Origin: Scheffersomyces stipitis CBS 6054
Taxonomy: Eukaryota > Ascomycota > Pichiomycetes > Serinales > Debaryomycetaceae
Direction of reading: 5' to 3'
Length of the DNA: 64,000 nt
Assembly: GCF_000209165.1 (NCBI RefSeq)
Contig: NC_009045.1
Span: 496,001 to 560,000 of the forward strand
The notes under the pieces are model-generated. The model searched no databases. It had not been told where the DNA came from and was given only the letters and a program-made list of their open reading frames with translations. The position numbers and the translations under genes are program-made. Below, piece after piece: positions 1 to 9,983 of the stretch (position 1 is the stretch's first letter; every line of letters begins with the position of its first letter).

Positions 1-1078
1 CATATGTATTCTGTATTAGTTGCATCGTGGTTATGTGCATACATTTGGCAAGATGCACCTCCAAACCATGGAGACATGTGGACTGTATCCCCCATAAAAT
101 TGTCTGAATGCGGCCAGAACGCTTAGAGCTATTTTTGTGCTTTTCCCCCTTTTATTCATGGAAAAGGTACAGAAGCACCTGAATTTCCATAGAAGACATT
201 AAGGAATCTTGCAAATGGCAAGCGATTGACAGTGCTGAAGCTGTGCTTAAAATGACTTGGTTCTCACTGTCTTTTCCTCGGATTTTCTTCTTACTTGCCG
301 ACGGCTCTGAACTTGACTCCTTTTCCAATATTCCGATATTCCAATATTCGTCTAAAACAATCTCAGTATATCATGACGAACCGTTATTCGGCCCGATTGG
401 TGCTTTGTTTGACCAGTTTCAGATTAGCCCAAATTTTAAACATCCCCACGTGTAAACCCACTATATTGTTATTGCACCATTGTTCGCTTTGTATCCTTTC
501 TTTTATGTAGCATCTGTAAAATTAGTTGCCTGTTTTGAACATTTTGACAGCCTATGTATGCATCTCAATACCAGAGTAACCACTTGTTGCAAATTGGCTG
601 ATCTGAGTAATTTATGATTTGGCTAGAGCGCTACAAGATGATCTCCTCGTTCGGTTGTTGTAACCCTGGCAAACCCACGATGCTTAATCAATGGGTAAAA
701 GCAACTTTATTTAGGGCGGTTGGGCGATAAAATATTTGGTGCACAATGCGAAAGCGCGGGAATGCAAATTGCAACCGTTCAATATCGGCCATTGGAGGGA
801 CCAGCTCGTAATGAAAATGTCTCACAGCTAAGCAAAGGTCTTGCTGTACGCCATGACCACTTGTGTCCTATTAGTCGGAAGCAACTGCTGTAGATCCAAA
901 CAGTCCAAATGGTAGCTCTTTTCGTAGAACTGTGGCTACATGCAAGTTTCGGTGCCGTGCATGGCTGTGTTCACATACAATACAAAATCCTATCTCATAC
1001 AAACTTTTATTGGAGAATTATCTACTCGCCTCTACATTCCTTTTTGATATCTCACGCTAAATACCTGAAGCCTGACAC
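1..1078. other. Intergenic region at the left edge, downstream of the first acid phosphatase
   Basis: No convincing gene is visible. Only overlapping short ORFs of about 70 codons occur around 243-510, without recognisable motifs. A CACGTG E-box lies at about 449-454. It could serve a gene beyond the left edge, but the acid phosphatase reads away from it, so its role is unknown. The last 100 bases before 1079 are the expected 3' untranslated region of the phosphatase. Confidence 0.5.
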
Positions 1079-2464
1079 CTAAAGCTTGAGCTCCGCATTG
1101 TAGTCGACCTCGTTGTAGTCCCAGTAGAAAGTCAACTCCAGTGTCACGTTGGAGGCAATTCCACATTGTTGGGCGTAATTGAGCGTGCTCAATCTGTTGG
1201 TGACGTAAGCCTCATAGTCGTCAATTTTGCAACTAAAACCTGGACCAGTAGAACATCCTTTGATTGGCTTGACCGAGTCATTAATCACATATCTGACATA
1301 AGTGTCGCTGCCGCACTTATATTTTTCAGTATAGATTCTAGCAGCCTGAGGCACGATGTAGGCATGTACGTAGGTTCTCTCGAAATCAATGTGGTCAACA
1401 GGCAAGTCCTCCTTAGGAGTGTAGATACCCAAAGCACTCAAGAAATGATCAATATCCGTATCGTGAGTAAAAGACAACCAGACTTTATTTGAAGCACTCT
1501 CGTCCTTCAACAAACTCAAGGAAGCATTAAGTAAAACGGAACCAATAGGAGCAGTTAAGTTGTTTCCTGGTCCAGTAGTGTAGTATTTGTCCAAGTCGTT
1601 GGCATAACCATAGTAGACGAAGTCTTCATTGGTGAAGATATCACACACTGGAGATTGTCCCTTCACATTGATTTCGTAGGCGCAGTACTCAAACAACTGT
1701 TTGACATCCTTTTTCTTGATGTCAATATCCTTGTTGTCCTTCTTGAGTCTATCAACGATGTCCTGTAAGTAATCATCAGGAAATTGGTCTACCAAATCCT
1801 CATTGATATCTTCATTATAGTTGGTACAAGAGTCACCAGGAGTCAAGGAATTAGCACCTTGCGACTCTGCTTCCGCAATGGTGTTGATCTTGACCTTATC
1901 ATCTTCCCATTGGTCTCCCAAGAAACCTCTAGCAAAGAATTCAGCGGAACGATGAACTCTGTTGGAGTTGGAAGTGAAGACAACCAAAGTGTCATTGGGG
2001 TTGAACAACGAGTTGTATCTCTTTCTGAAGTAAGCACCATGTCTCAACTGATTGGTGGTTCCAGCATAAGGACCCTCCGAGTTCTCTGGGGATGTTTCCA
2101 AAGCATATTGTGACTTATCTTCGACAAAGTATTTGTAATCGTTCAAGAAGGTAAGTGGACCCTTAAAGGTGGATTTCTGTTTGTTCAACTTATCTAAGAC
2201 CTTTTCAAAGTCTTTGCCCTTGCTAAGAGTAGGAAATCTTTCGCCATGTCTGGACAACAATTGAACCTGCTCTAAAGTACATTGATCAGGAATAACAGAG
2301 TCGATACCGAAGCCGGGGCTTTGAATATAGGGAGCTGAGCCACCCAAAAATCTGATAAGATTGTACTGTTCGACTGAACCTTGTTGTGGGGTTGCAACGT
2401 CTTCGAAGACGGATTGGCCGACAAGAAGCAAGCCGTTGTTGATCAATTTGGAGATTGAAACCAT
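1079..2464 (-). CDS. PHO5: Repressible acid phosphatase, histidine phosphatase family (Pho5 type), copy 1
   Basis: A 461-residue histidine acid phosphatase that would release inorganic phosphate from external phosphomonoesters at the cell surface or in the periplasm. The active-site motif RHGERFP is at residues 72-78 (catalytic His73) and the proton-donor motif HD is at 334-335, as in fungal Pho5/Pho3/PhyA enzymes. Conserved cysteines and a C-terminal ELTFYWDYN block also match the yeast family. Several N-x-S/T sequons fit a secreted glycoprotein. The N-terminus (MVSISKLINNGLLLVG) is only weakly hydrophobic for a signal peptide, but the paralogue next door begins the same way. A TATA box lies about 90 bases upstream of the ATG. 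The family is clear. Which Saccharomyces paralogue is the orthologue cannot be assigned, so the symbol denotes the family. Confidence 0.93.
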   Translation of the reverse strand: MVSISKLINNGLLLVGQSVFEDVATPQQGSVEQYNLIRFLGGSAPYIQSPGFGIDSVIPDQCTLEQVQLLSRHGERFPTLSKGKDFEKVLDKLNKQKSTFKGPLTFLNDYKYFVEDKSQYALETSPENSEGPYAGTTNQLRHGAYFRKRYNSLFNPNDTLVVFTSNSNRVHRSAEFFARGFLGDQWEDDKVKINTIAEAESQGANSLTPGDSCTNYNEDINEDLVDQFPDDYLQDIVDRLKKDNKDIDIKKKDVKQLFEYCAYEINVKGQSPVCDIFTNEDFVYYGYANDLDKYYTTGPGNNLTAPIGSVLLNASLSLLKDESASNKVWLSFTHDTDIDHFLSALGIYTPKEDLPVDHIDFERTYVHAYIVPQAARIYTEKYKCGSDTYVRYVINDSVKPIKGCSTGPGFSCKIDDYEAYVTNRLSTLNYAQQCGIASNVTLELTFYWDYNEVDYNAELKL

Positions 2465-2546
2465 TTTACTTGATAGACTGTACTTTTAGTTGATTTTGGA
2501 GATATTGTCTTACTTCCAACTCTGATTTCTATGCCCATAGACCTCC

Positions 2547-2554
2547 CTTTTATA
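2547..2554 (-). promoter_or_regulatory. TATA box of acid phosphatase copy 1
   Basis: TATAAAAG on the minus strand, about 85-90 bases before the ATG at 2464, a normal distance for a regulated yeast promoter. Confidence 0.6.
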
Positions 2555-2885
2555 CTGTGGATATTCATTCATATGAATGGACAGTTTCACAAAATCCACC
2601 TAAATTCCCAATTGTTTAGCCGCCGACTAATTCAGAATCGTAGGGCGTCTAACTGGTGTGAAAGTGAATGTGCTCACGGTTCAAAGCGTTCCAATCGGTC
2701 AATAAAGTCTATTAGCCGATGAAATTCCGGCTGGAACTTGCACGGAAGATTTTGTGTTAACGGATAACCCAGTTGAGCTGCTGGAGTGGGCACCTCTTTC
2801 CTTGTATGGTTTGCACAGGAAGCTTGGTCAATGCTTGGCACGTCTTTTCTATTATGGTGATGATGCAATTGGTTTTCTTGTTCGA

Positions 2886-2891
2886 AACGTG
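2886..2891 (-). promoter_or_regulatory. Candidate Pho4 site (CACGTT)
   Basis: AACGTG on the plus strand reads CACGTT towards the phosphatase gene. Pho4 of S. cerevisiae binds CACGTG and CACGTT in PHO promoters. A six-base match is weak on its own and rests on gene context. Confidence 0.35.
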
Positions 2892-3127
2892 GTGTCAATA
2901 TTAGGCCTGTATCAATTTCCGCAACGGTTAAGGTACACAGAGAATTTAACCGAGATACGCTTCTTTTTTGGTTTTGGTAAGCATATGCATTCAAGCACAT
3001 GTAAGATTATTTTTCACTGCAATTGGATATAATATTTTTGGGTAATAAATTGCAAAAAAGCAAAGCTAAATAACGGACGAAAATTCTATGAACAAATATA
3101 TGTACACATTGCTCAGGGGTGATTGCC

Positions 3128-4522
3128 CTAGGCGACGATACGTTGAGCAGTAGCGTTGTAGTTAACTTCTGTGTAGTCCCAGTAGAAAGTCAACTCAGTT
3201 GGTACTCCTTCGGGTACTTTACAGTCCTTGACGATGTCGATGTCACCGATCCTGCTGTTGACGTACTTTTCGAAGTTGTCAAGACTACAAGAAAAGCCTG
3301 GACCATCAGCACAGTTCTTGACAGGAACAACGGCGTCGTTAACGATGAATCTGACATAGGTTTCGTTTCCGCAGGCTAATTTTTCGGTGACGAAGCGACC
3401 ACCCATTGGGGTAATATCAACGTGGTGGTAGGTGTCTGTAAGTCTGACTCTGTCAAAAGGCAATGGCTCAACAGTGTCGAACAATCCCAATGCACTGGAG
3501 AATAGTTCAATATCGGTATCGTGTGTGAAGGTCAACCAGATCTTATTCTTGCTGCTGTCATCCTTCAACAAGGCCAAAGTGGCATTCAACTGGACGGAAC
3601 CTGCGTGGACAGAGTGATCACCACCTGGACCAGAGGAGTAGTAGAAGTTTAAGTCGTTAGCGTAGCCATAGGTAACGTATTCATCTTGAGTAAAAATACC
3701 ACAGAATGGAGAGTACCCCTTGCAGTCCATTTCATACGCACATATAGCGAACAACTGGTTGACATCCGAAGCAGTGACGTTCAAGCCAGGGTTAGCAGTG
3801 GTGAATCTGTCGACAATGTTGTTTAGGTAAGTATTTGGAAACTTGGCCACATCGGCAGCATGGGCACTACCATTATAGGCTGGACAGCCCCAACGTGGAA
3901 CCAATGAGTTAAGGCCAAATGACTTGTCTTCATTCACAACAACTCTGTTGATAGTGTCATTGGAGAATGCGCTGCCGAGGAAACCTTCAGCAAAGAATTC
4001 AGCTGTCTGCTGAACTCTGGCTGAGGCAGCAATGAACAATGGGAGCTTCTCGTCGGCATCGAACAAGTCGTTGTACTTGGCTCTGAATCCGGAACCAGCT
4101 TTTACAGCATTGTCGTAACCAGTATATGGACCTGGGGAGTTAATGGGAGTGTTTTCGTACTCATACAAGTCTTCGTTTGGAACGTAGTATTCGTATTCGT
4201 TAAGAAAAGCTAAGTCTCCTTTGAATGTACCCTTGTACGATTGAAGCTTATCGACAACAGCCTTGTGACTCTGTCCGACAGACAAACCAGGGAATCTTTC
4301 ACCGTGTCTCATGTACAATTGCACCAGCTCAACAGTACATTGATCGGGAGTGTCAGTAGAAATACCAAAACCAGGACCTTGAATATATGGACCAGCAGCA
4401 GCCAAGTATTTAACGATATTGAATTGTTGCTTCGAAGCCAACTCCGGAGAAGCGACATCGCTGAATTGGTTCTGAGGCGCAAATACGAGACCGGAGTAAA
4501 GAAGCTTAGAAATAGACACCAT
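3128..4522 (-). CDS. PHO5: Repressible acid phosphatase, histidine phosphatase family (Pho5 type), copy 2
   Basis: A 464-residue paralogue of the neighbouring phosphatase, in the same orientation 663 bases away. RHGERFP is again at 72-78 and HD at 334-335, so the active site is intact and in identical register. The C-terminus keeps the ELTFYWDYTEVNYNA block. Sequence differences are spread along the protein, so this is an old tandem duplication and not a recent copy. Multiple N-x-S/T sequons suggest glycosylation. The N-terminus shares MVSISKL with copy 1 and is a weak signal peptide. A TATAAATA lies about 100 bases upstream of the start. As for copy 1, the symbol denotes the family. Confidence 0.93.
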   Translation of the reverse strand: MVSISKLLYSGLVFAPQNQFSDVASPELASKQQFNIVKYLAAAGPYIQGPGFGISTDTPDQCTVELVQLYMRHGERFPGLSVGQSHKAVVDKLQSYKGTFKGDLAFLNEYEYYVPNEDLYEYENTPINSPGPYTGYDNAVKAGSGFRAKYNDLFDADEKLPLFIAASARVQQTAEFFAEGFLGSAFSNDTINRVVVNEDKSFGLNSLVPRWGCPAYNGSAHAADVAKFPNTYLNNIVDRFTTANPGLNVTASDVNQLFAICAYEMDCKGYSPFCGIFTQDEYVTYGYANDLNFYYSSGPGGDHSVHAGSVQLNATLALLKDDSSKNKIWLTFTHDTDIELFSSALGLFDTVEPLPFDRVRLTDTYHHVDITPMGGRFVTEKLACGNETYVRFIVNDAVVPVKNCADGPGFSCSLDNFEKYVNSRIGDIDIVKDCKVPEGVPTELTFYWDYTEVNYNATAQRIVA

Positions 4523-5243
4523 TGTATTCGGAAACGAGCGCTATATTGGGGTAAGTGGGCAATTGAAACTTTTTGATTCAATTCATCATTAATTCCACTT
4601 GAACAGGGAATTGCACTTGGTATTTATAGCCAAAGAAAGGAAACAACCCAAAAGACTTGGGCTGCACGTCGTATATAACCAACCACGATTGGGAAAATAG
4701 CAAATATCTACAGTATACAATTTGTGTGTAAACGGTATTATTGCTTGTATCTCACAATAGTAAAATTCCATATTTTTGGAAGCAAGTGATTATTCCTGTA
4801 TGCGAAAATGATTCTAAGTATACTTACCGTTTCTCAATGGGGATACATGCAGCTATTTAGTCTGTCAGATGCAATACCCCTTAAGAATAGAAAGTCGAAA
4901 CGGTGTTGGAAGAGAATTTTGCAATCAAGCAAACGGAAATGTAACTCGACAATTACATGCGCATACGGCCACCCAAGGAAGTTCTGAACACCTTACGGTT
5001 CCAAGGCATGGCGGAAAAGTCTGTATTCGGAAGGTATTTGCTCCTATTCTCTACATTTCATCAATATAGTGGTTATGATCCTCGTGGGCAAGTCTATTAC
5101 TCCTTAAACAGGGTTGGCATTTAGAGTTGTGGTCTAGAGATTCGATTCTGTGATGTATTAAGTCTATTTACGAAACCTGTCTTTGTTTATAAGCCAAATG
5201 TCTATAGCTACTCATGTCATCATCGTTCCATCGAAGATTACAA
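4523..5243. other. Intergenic region: promoter of acid phosphatase copy 2 and 3' end of RQC2
   Basis: Holds the copy 2 promoter, with its TATA at 4621-4628 and a CACGTC at about 4664, and the 3' flank of RQC2. No CACGTG or CACGTT element was found close to the gene. Short ORFs on either strand have no recognisable content. Confidence 0.5.
4621..4628 (-). promoter_or_regulatory. TATA box of acid phosphatase copy 2
   Basis: TATAAATA on the minus strand about 100 bases upstream of the ATG at 4522. Confidence 0.55.
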
Positions 5244-8200
5244 CTACTTCTTTTTCCCACCTTTTTTGGCCGGCTTTTTGGAAGCCTTCATCTTATTGTT
5301 ACTGTCCTGTCCACCAGGAAGTACCAACTTGACTTTTCCGACCGTAAAGACTCCCAACAAGTCGTTGGGCTTGCTCTCATTGATCAATTGTCTTTCGGCT
5401 GGCCAGTCCAAATCGGTATCTGTACTAGTGCTATCCTCTTTACGGGTGGTGAAGTAATGCATCGAGTCGTTGATACACTTCCCTTTCTTTCCTGAACCGG
5501 GTTGAATCTTGACTTTGTATTTTAATTTCTGCAATGCGGACCATGGTCCAAATACGGGGACAATGGCGGAAAATTTATCGTTTGGTTGTGGCTTAGCAAG
5601 GAAAGAATCCAAGATCTCAAGATAATTCATTGCACTAGCTTCGTCTTCGTTTTCATCTTCCAAGTAACGTTGCAATTCTCTTTGTTGTTCTTTCTTGCGC
5701 CTTTGGACAGCTGCCGATTCTCGGTACTTTTCCTTTTCTTTTTCAGCAGCTTTCTGAAGTTCGATTTCTTTCTCCTTTTGCTGCTGCTCGACTTGGTGCA
5801 AAGTTCCTAATGCAGTCATTCTCAATCTTCTTTCTTCTTCATCTTGATCCGCATATTTTTGTGCCATTTTCTTCAATTTTGCTTTCTTCCCTCTCACTCT
5901 GGTAGAATTATTTTTGCCTGCTTCACTTACAGAAGACTGAATTGAAACAATGTCGTCACTTTCATTTGACTCTTCTGGCTCCAGGCTACCGTTTTTATTA
6001 TCTTTAGCTGTTTCTGTTTTTTCATCATTTTCTACAGCTGCACCTTCTAAATTGTCTTCTCCTAGTTCAGAAGTTTCCAACTGCTTGATCAAGTCTTCCA
6101 AGTCTTTCTTCTTGTTATCCATTACGACCTTAAAACCGTGCTCCACTTCTTTATTAACTCTGAGTTTTGTATACTTTTGAGCAGTTTCTTCGTCACCCAA
6201 TAAGTAGAGACCAAATCCCATAGTCAATTGAGTTGGTGGTAAGAACTCTTTCTTTGACTTATAGTTAAACTCACCACCTGCTAATAATGAGCCATCGAAA
6301 TCTTTCTTGGACACATCAGACCCATGTAATACCCAAGCAGATGTAGACACCTTTCCGCTCCAAGCAGTGGATGTAGACTTGGCGAAGTTACCGGCTTGCA
6401 TCAAAGTATATGGAGGAACACTTTCACCCTTGAAAGGATTCTTGACGAACACCTTCAAGGAGCCTTCCATCTCAGCTGACACAAAGAAGTCATTGTCATT
6501 GAAGAATCTGTAGTAAATCATATCAGTTTGAGAAGGGTCTCTCCCTGCCAAACATAAATAGCCTTCACTAGAAACAAACCAGTAGAACTTCTCAAACCAA
6601 TACTTTGGTCTCAACTGTTTCAAAGTGTCGTGTTCATTTTTCAAGTTATGAGCCAAATCTTGTTTGATCTTTCTTTCAGCATTCTTAAGAGCCATTTCAG
6701 TATTCTTCTCCACCTTTTCTTTCTTGCTTTCAGCACTCTTCTTGCTTTCGAAATACAATCTTGCATTGGCATAAGGCGACAAAGACAAATCAATCCAAAC
6801 GGAAAGGGTATGTGGAACCTTCTTCTTTTTTTCTTTGGAAGATTCTCTTGGAGATTTTGCCTTCTTACGAGTCATCTCCAAATCGGAATCGCTATCTGAA
6901 TCATTTTCGCTTTCTGATTCTGATTCGGACTCAGATTCAGACTCCGACTCCGACTGCGAATCCGATTCAGAATCGCTATCAGAATTGTCAGAATTATCAT
7001 CTTCGGAATATGAAATATGTTCCGGATCTGGCAATACCAAGTTAATTTTGTTCTCGTTAAGATTGAGAGGCAACTTGATTGTAGACATAATCTCGTTGCC
7101 ACTACTTTGCTCATGTTTGACAATGGCTTCTATGTTACCCCAATCCATTTGCTTGTCTAGCATTTTCTGTATGGCTGAAATACACGATGCTACTAAATCA
7201 GCATGATAAATGATAGTATCCCCTTTCTTGGAGTTTGTCTCCTGCTGTTGGATCAAGGACTGTATCTGTTTGTTTCTTTCACTACGAGCGTTTTCCAATC
7301 TTTTATTGGCATTCTGCTTCTGTTGTTCGATCTTTAATGCAAATTTGGTAGATTCAAGAGCAGAAAAGAATGTATCCAAAGTCTTATTGTAACCTTCTAT
7401 TTCAGTGAACTTATATCCTTCTAAATTCTTCTTGAAAGGCTTGAAGGGATGAAACTCGTCATAGACATATTCGAGGTCATTGTCACTATGCTCTTCAGAA
7501 GGATTGTACAAAGGATTCTTTTTGGATACAATAAATCCATTAGTTTGCTCGTTGTCCCCAGCAGAGATAAATGAAATGTACTCCTGTTCAGACTTATCCA
7601 AGGCACCGACAATCGTGGATAGTTTCTCATTGTCTTCTGCAAACTCGAAACAGCTAGACGAGCCACTTATGCCAGCATTCTGCAAATTTTTTAAAATCAA
7701 ATCACTAGATAAATGACTAACATTTACAAAGAGCAACTTGTGAATGGAAAATACTTTACTCTTTTTACCTGAAGATGGCTCTTGCAGTTGGTTTTCTACC
7801 TTGATTCTCTGCTCTTTAATCCAAGCTTTGATTTCGTCTACATTGTAATCACGCTTCTCGTATTTGAAGTCTTCACTAAAAAGAGACTTGTCAAACATTT
7901 TGTAGATTTCGTTTACGGCATATTTGTCGTTTTCGCCTTTTTCTTTTACATTTCTCTGCAACGAGAGTATCTTCAAGTTGTCATCCAAGAGCAAAACGTT
8001 TCCAGCACTGAAAAATTCCAACACCAAGTAGAACAATCCATCGCTGAACTCTAATACAAGCACTCTGTCATTTCCAACCTGTTTGATACCTGACAATCTT
8101 CTTGTCTTCAAGTGCTTTCTCAACTTGCTAACAAAATTGGAAGGAGCTGGCGTGGTAGGACGATCAAAATCGGTTAAATGAACACGATTTCCGCAGTCTA

Positions 8201-8423
8201 AAACTACGATCTTCTTAGAGTCTGGAACAGAGAACTTCAACACATACTGTCTATTTGAGCCTGCAAGGTTGTAAATATTCTGTAATCTGTAGTTTGCTAT
8301 AGAAGCTACCAATTCACGGGTGATGATCTGGAGGTCTAGACCGGTGATTCTTTGCTGAACAAAATGTTAGTAAAAGAAATTTAACCAATTAGCTCAAGAG
8401 AGATCTAAGAAACTTACCTTCAT
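5244..8423 (-). CDS. RQC2: Rqc2/Tae2 (NEMF), ribosome-associated quality control factor; two exons
   Basis: Rqc2 binds stalled 60S subunits, recruits Listerin and directs CAT-tailing of the nascent chain. Exon 1 is only ATGAAG (8418-8423), followed by a 63-base intron (8355-8417) with GTAAGT, TACTAAC at 8366-8372 and TTCAG. Exon 2 runs from 8354 to 5244, giving 1038 residues, the family length. Splicing restores the conserved start MKQRITGLDL and places Asp9, Asp98 and Arg99 at the same positions as the functional residues of S. cerevisiae Rqc2. Domains in order are an N-terminal NFACT-N/FbpA-like region, a Ser/Asp/Glu run near residues 450-490, coiled coil, the NFACT-R region, a basic and acidic linker, and NFACT-C. 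Without the first exon the protein would lack Asp9. It is transcribed divergently from HST2. Confidence 0.95.
6909..6980 (-). repeat. Six-base degenerate repeat encoding an Asp/Ser/Glu run in RQC2
   Basis: Runs of GARTCN-like hexamers encode alternating Ser and Asp/Glu residues on the minus strand. The hexamer register suggests expansion by slippage. Acidic serine runs at this place are common in fungal NEMF proteins. Confidence 0.7.
8355..8417 (-). other. RQC2: Intron of RQC2
   Basis: A 63-base intron with a GTAAGT donor (8412-8417), TACTAAC branch point (8366-8372) and CAG acceptor (8355-8357), all on the minus strand. The first exon carries only two codons. Confidence 0.93.
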
Positions 8424-8938
8424 GTTTCTGCAAGCTTTTCCACTTTATTCCTTCTAATGACTAATCTTGCTTCCTGCTATCTTCTGAGGAAAGTGAAAAA
8501 TGTTGATGTATCGTCAGGTGATTGAGATCACACGACTCATAATCATGACGACATTATACAGGTAAATTCTCAGAAAGCCCATAAAGAGATACTGGCTTTA
8601 TCCAGAAAAGAAAAATGTGGGGACTTCCGAGATATACCAACTAACTCCGTGAACACAGTTTTTTTATATTCAATTTACTTAGTAACTTCTCTTTTGTACT
8701 TGAAAGTAAGAATATCCAAAAGGAAATCGCTAGTTGTATGGATCTAAATTCTAGGACTGTATATACTCCTTTCAATTCGAAGCGATTCATCTGGAAATTT
8801 ATGCCACATACAGTTGCATATTGATTTCCTGCAGGTATCCAAATCCCCATATCTGAAGCCTTATAGTTTCTTAGTCTTATAGAGTTTTTGAAACTTACTT
8901 TTCTATTCTCCAATATCGTTCCATTTTGCTTTCTCAAA
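8424..8938. promoter_or_regulatory. Divergent promoter region between RQC2 and HST2
   Basis: A 515-base gap shared by two divergently transcribed genes. No TATA box or E-box palindrome is evident. A 124-codon minus-strand ORF across it (8641-9015) overlaps the HST2 start and has no recognisable motif. Confidence 0.5.
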
Positions 8939-9919
8939 ATGTCTGCGGACCTTGAAAAGAAGCTCCGACCGCTCGTAGATGCCATCCAATCGGGCAAAAA
9001 GATCACGTTTTTCAATGGTGCTGGAGTTTCTACCAGTGCAGGGATTCCAGATTTCAGATCTCCGAAGACAGGACTCTATGCCAATTTGGCAAAACTCGAT
9101 TTGCCGTATGCGGAGGCAGTTTTTGATATCGACTACTTTAGAGAGAATCCAAAGGCTTTTTATACTTTGACCCAAGAATTGTATCCTGGCAAATTTGCTC
9201 CCACCAAATTCCACTACTTCGTAAAATTGGTTCAGGACAAGAAGTTGTTGAAAAGAGTCTACACTCAGAATATTGATACATTGGAAAGACTAGCAGGTGT
9301 AGAGGATGAATACATTGTAGAAGCGCATGGGTCTTTCGCGCGCAATCATTGCATAGACTGTTCAGAAGAGATGTCTACCGAGACGTTGATAGAGCACATG
9401 AACAATAAGGATAAGAACGAAGGTATTCCTACATGTTCAGCATGTAAGGGATATGTGAAACCAGATATTGTTTTCTTTGGCGAAGGCTTGCCTTCAAGGT
9501 TTTTTGACTTATGGGATGAAGACTCCGACGAAGTAGAAGTAGCATTAGTAGCTGGAACGTCTTTGACTGTATACCCATTTGCTTCTTTACCTGCAGAAGT
9601 AGGCAAGAAAACGTTGAGAGTTTTGGTTAACAAGGAGAACGTAGGTGACTTCAAAGCTGGTAAAAGACGGTCAGATTTAGTACTTCTACACGATTGCGAC
9701 TATGTAGCTGAAAAGTTGTGTGAACTCTTGAACTGGAAGGATGAACTTGATGCCTACATTGAAGAGGCTACGAAGAAGTATTCCAAGAATAAGGAAACAG
9801 CGGCAGAACTAGCTGAAGAGATCACCGAGGAAATAAAGGAGGTAATAGAAAAGATGTCTCCGGCAGCAGAAACAAAAGAAGAAGAATTAGAAGATCAAAT
9901 CAGCAAATTGAAGATTTAA
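8939..9919 (+). CDS. HST2: Sirtuin, NAD-dependent protein deacetylase (Hst2 type)
   Basis: A 326-residue SIRT2/Hst2-like deacetylase that uses NAD+ to remove acetyl groups from lysines. The NAD-binding GAGVSTSAGIPDFRS begins near residue 27, TQNID is at 109-113, and the catalytic His is His130 in the EAHG motif. The structural zinc is bound by Cys138, Cys141, Cys166 and Cys169. The PDIVFFGE block follows. The C-terminus is acidic and predicted helical and may be regulatory. An in-frame ATG 17 codons upstream (8888) exists, but the protein from 8939 (MSADLEKKL) starts at the usual distance before the NAD motif. S. cerevisiae Hst2 is slightly longer (357 residues). It is mainly cytoplasmic in yeast, and no targeting signal is seen here. 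Confidence 0.93.
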   Translation: MSADLEKKLRPLVDAIQSGKKITFFNGAGVSTSAGIPDFRSPKTGLYANLAKLDLPYAEAVFDIDYFRENPKAFYTLTQELYPGKFAPTKFHYFVKLVQDKKLLKRVYTQNIDTLERLAGVEDEYIVEAHGSFARNHCIDCSEEMSTETLIEHMNNKDKNEGIPTCSACKGYVKPDIVFFGEGLPSRFFDLWDEDSDEVEVALVAGTSLTVYPFASLPAEVGKKTLRVLVNKENVGDFKAGKRRSDLVLLHDCDYVAEKLCELLNWKDELDAYIEEATKKYSKNKETAAELAEEITEEIKEVIEKMSPAAETKEEELEDQISKLKI

Positions 9920-9983
9920 GTTGGTAGATTAAAATATAATAGTCCAATGGATATAGATAGTAAATTCAAGGGTTCGTAAATAT

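Larger units (their letters stand above)
2465..3127 (-). promoter_or_regulatory. Promoter region of acid phosphatase copy 1
   Basis: This 663-base gap separates the tandem phosphatases and should be the copy 1 promoter plus the 3' end of copy 2. It contains a minus-strand TATAAAAG at 2547-2554, about 90 bases from the start codon. A minus-strand CACGTT (AACGTG on the plus strand at 2886-2891) sits about 425 bases upstream and is the weaker of the two known Pho4 site types. The short ORFs on both strands here look incidental. Confidence 0.55.

Noticed and set aside
243..510. Overlapping 70-codon ORFs near the left edge
   Set aside because: They have no motif, overlap in different frames and fit chance frames in AT-rich DNA.
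5109..5170. A tRNA-like stretch with GATTCGATTC
   Set aside because: No acceptor or anticodon stems pair around the B-box-like word.
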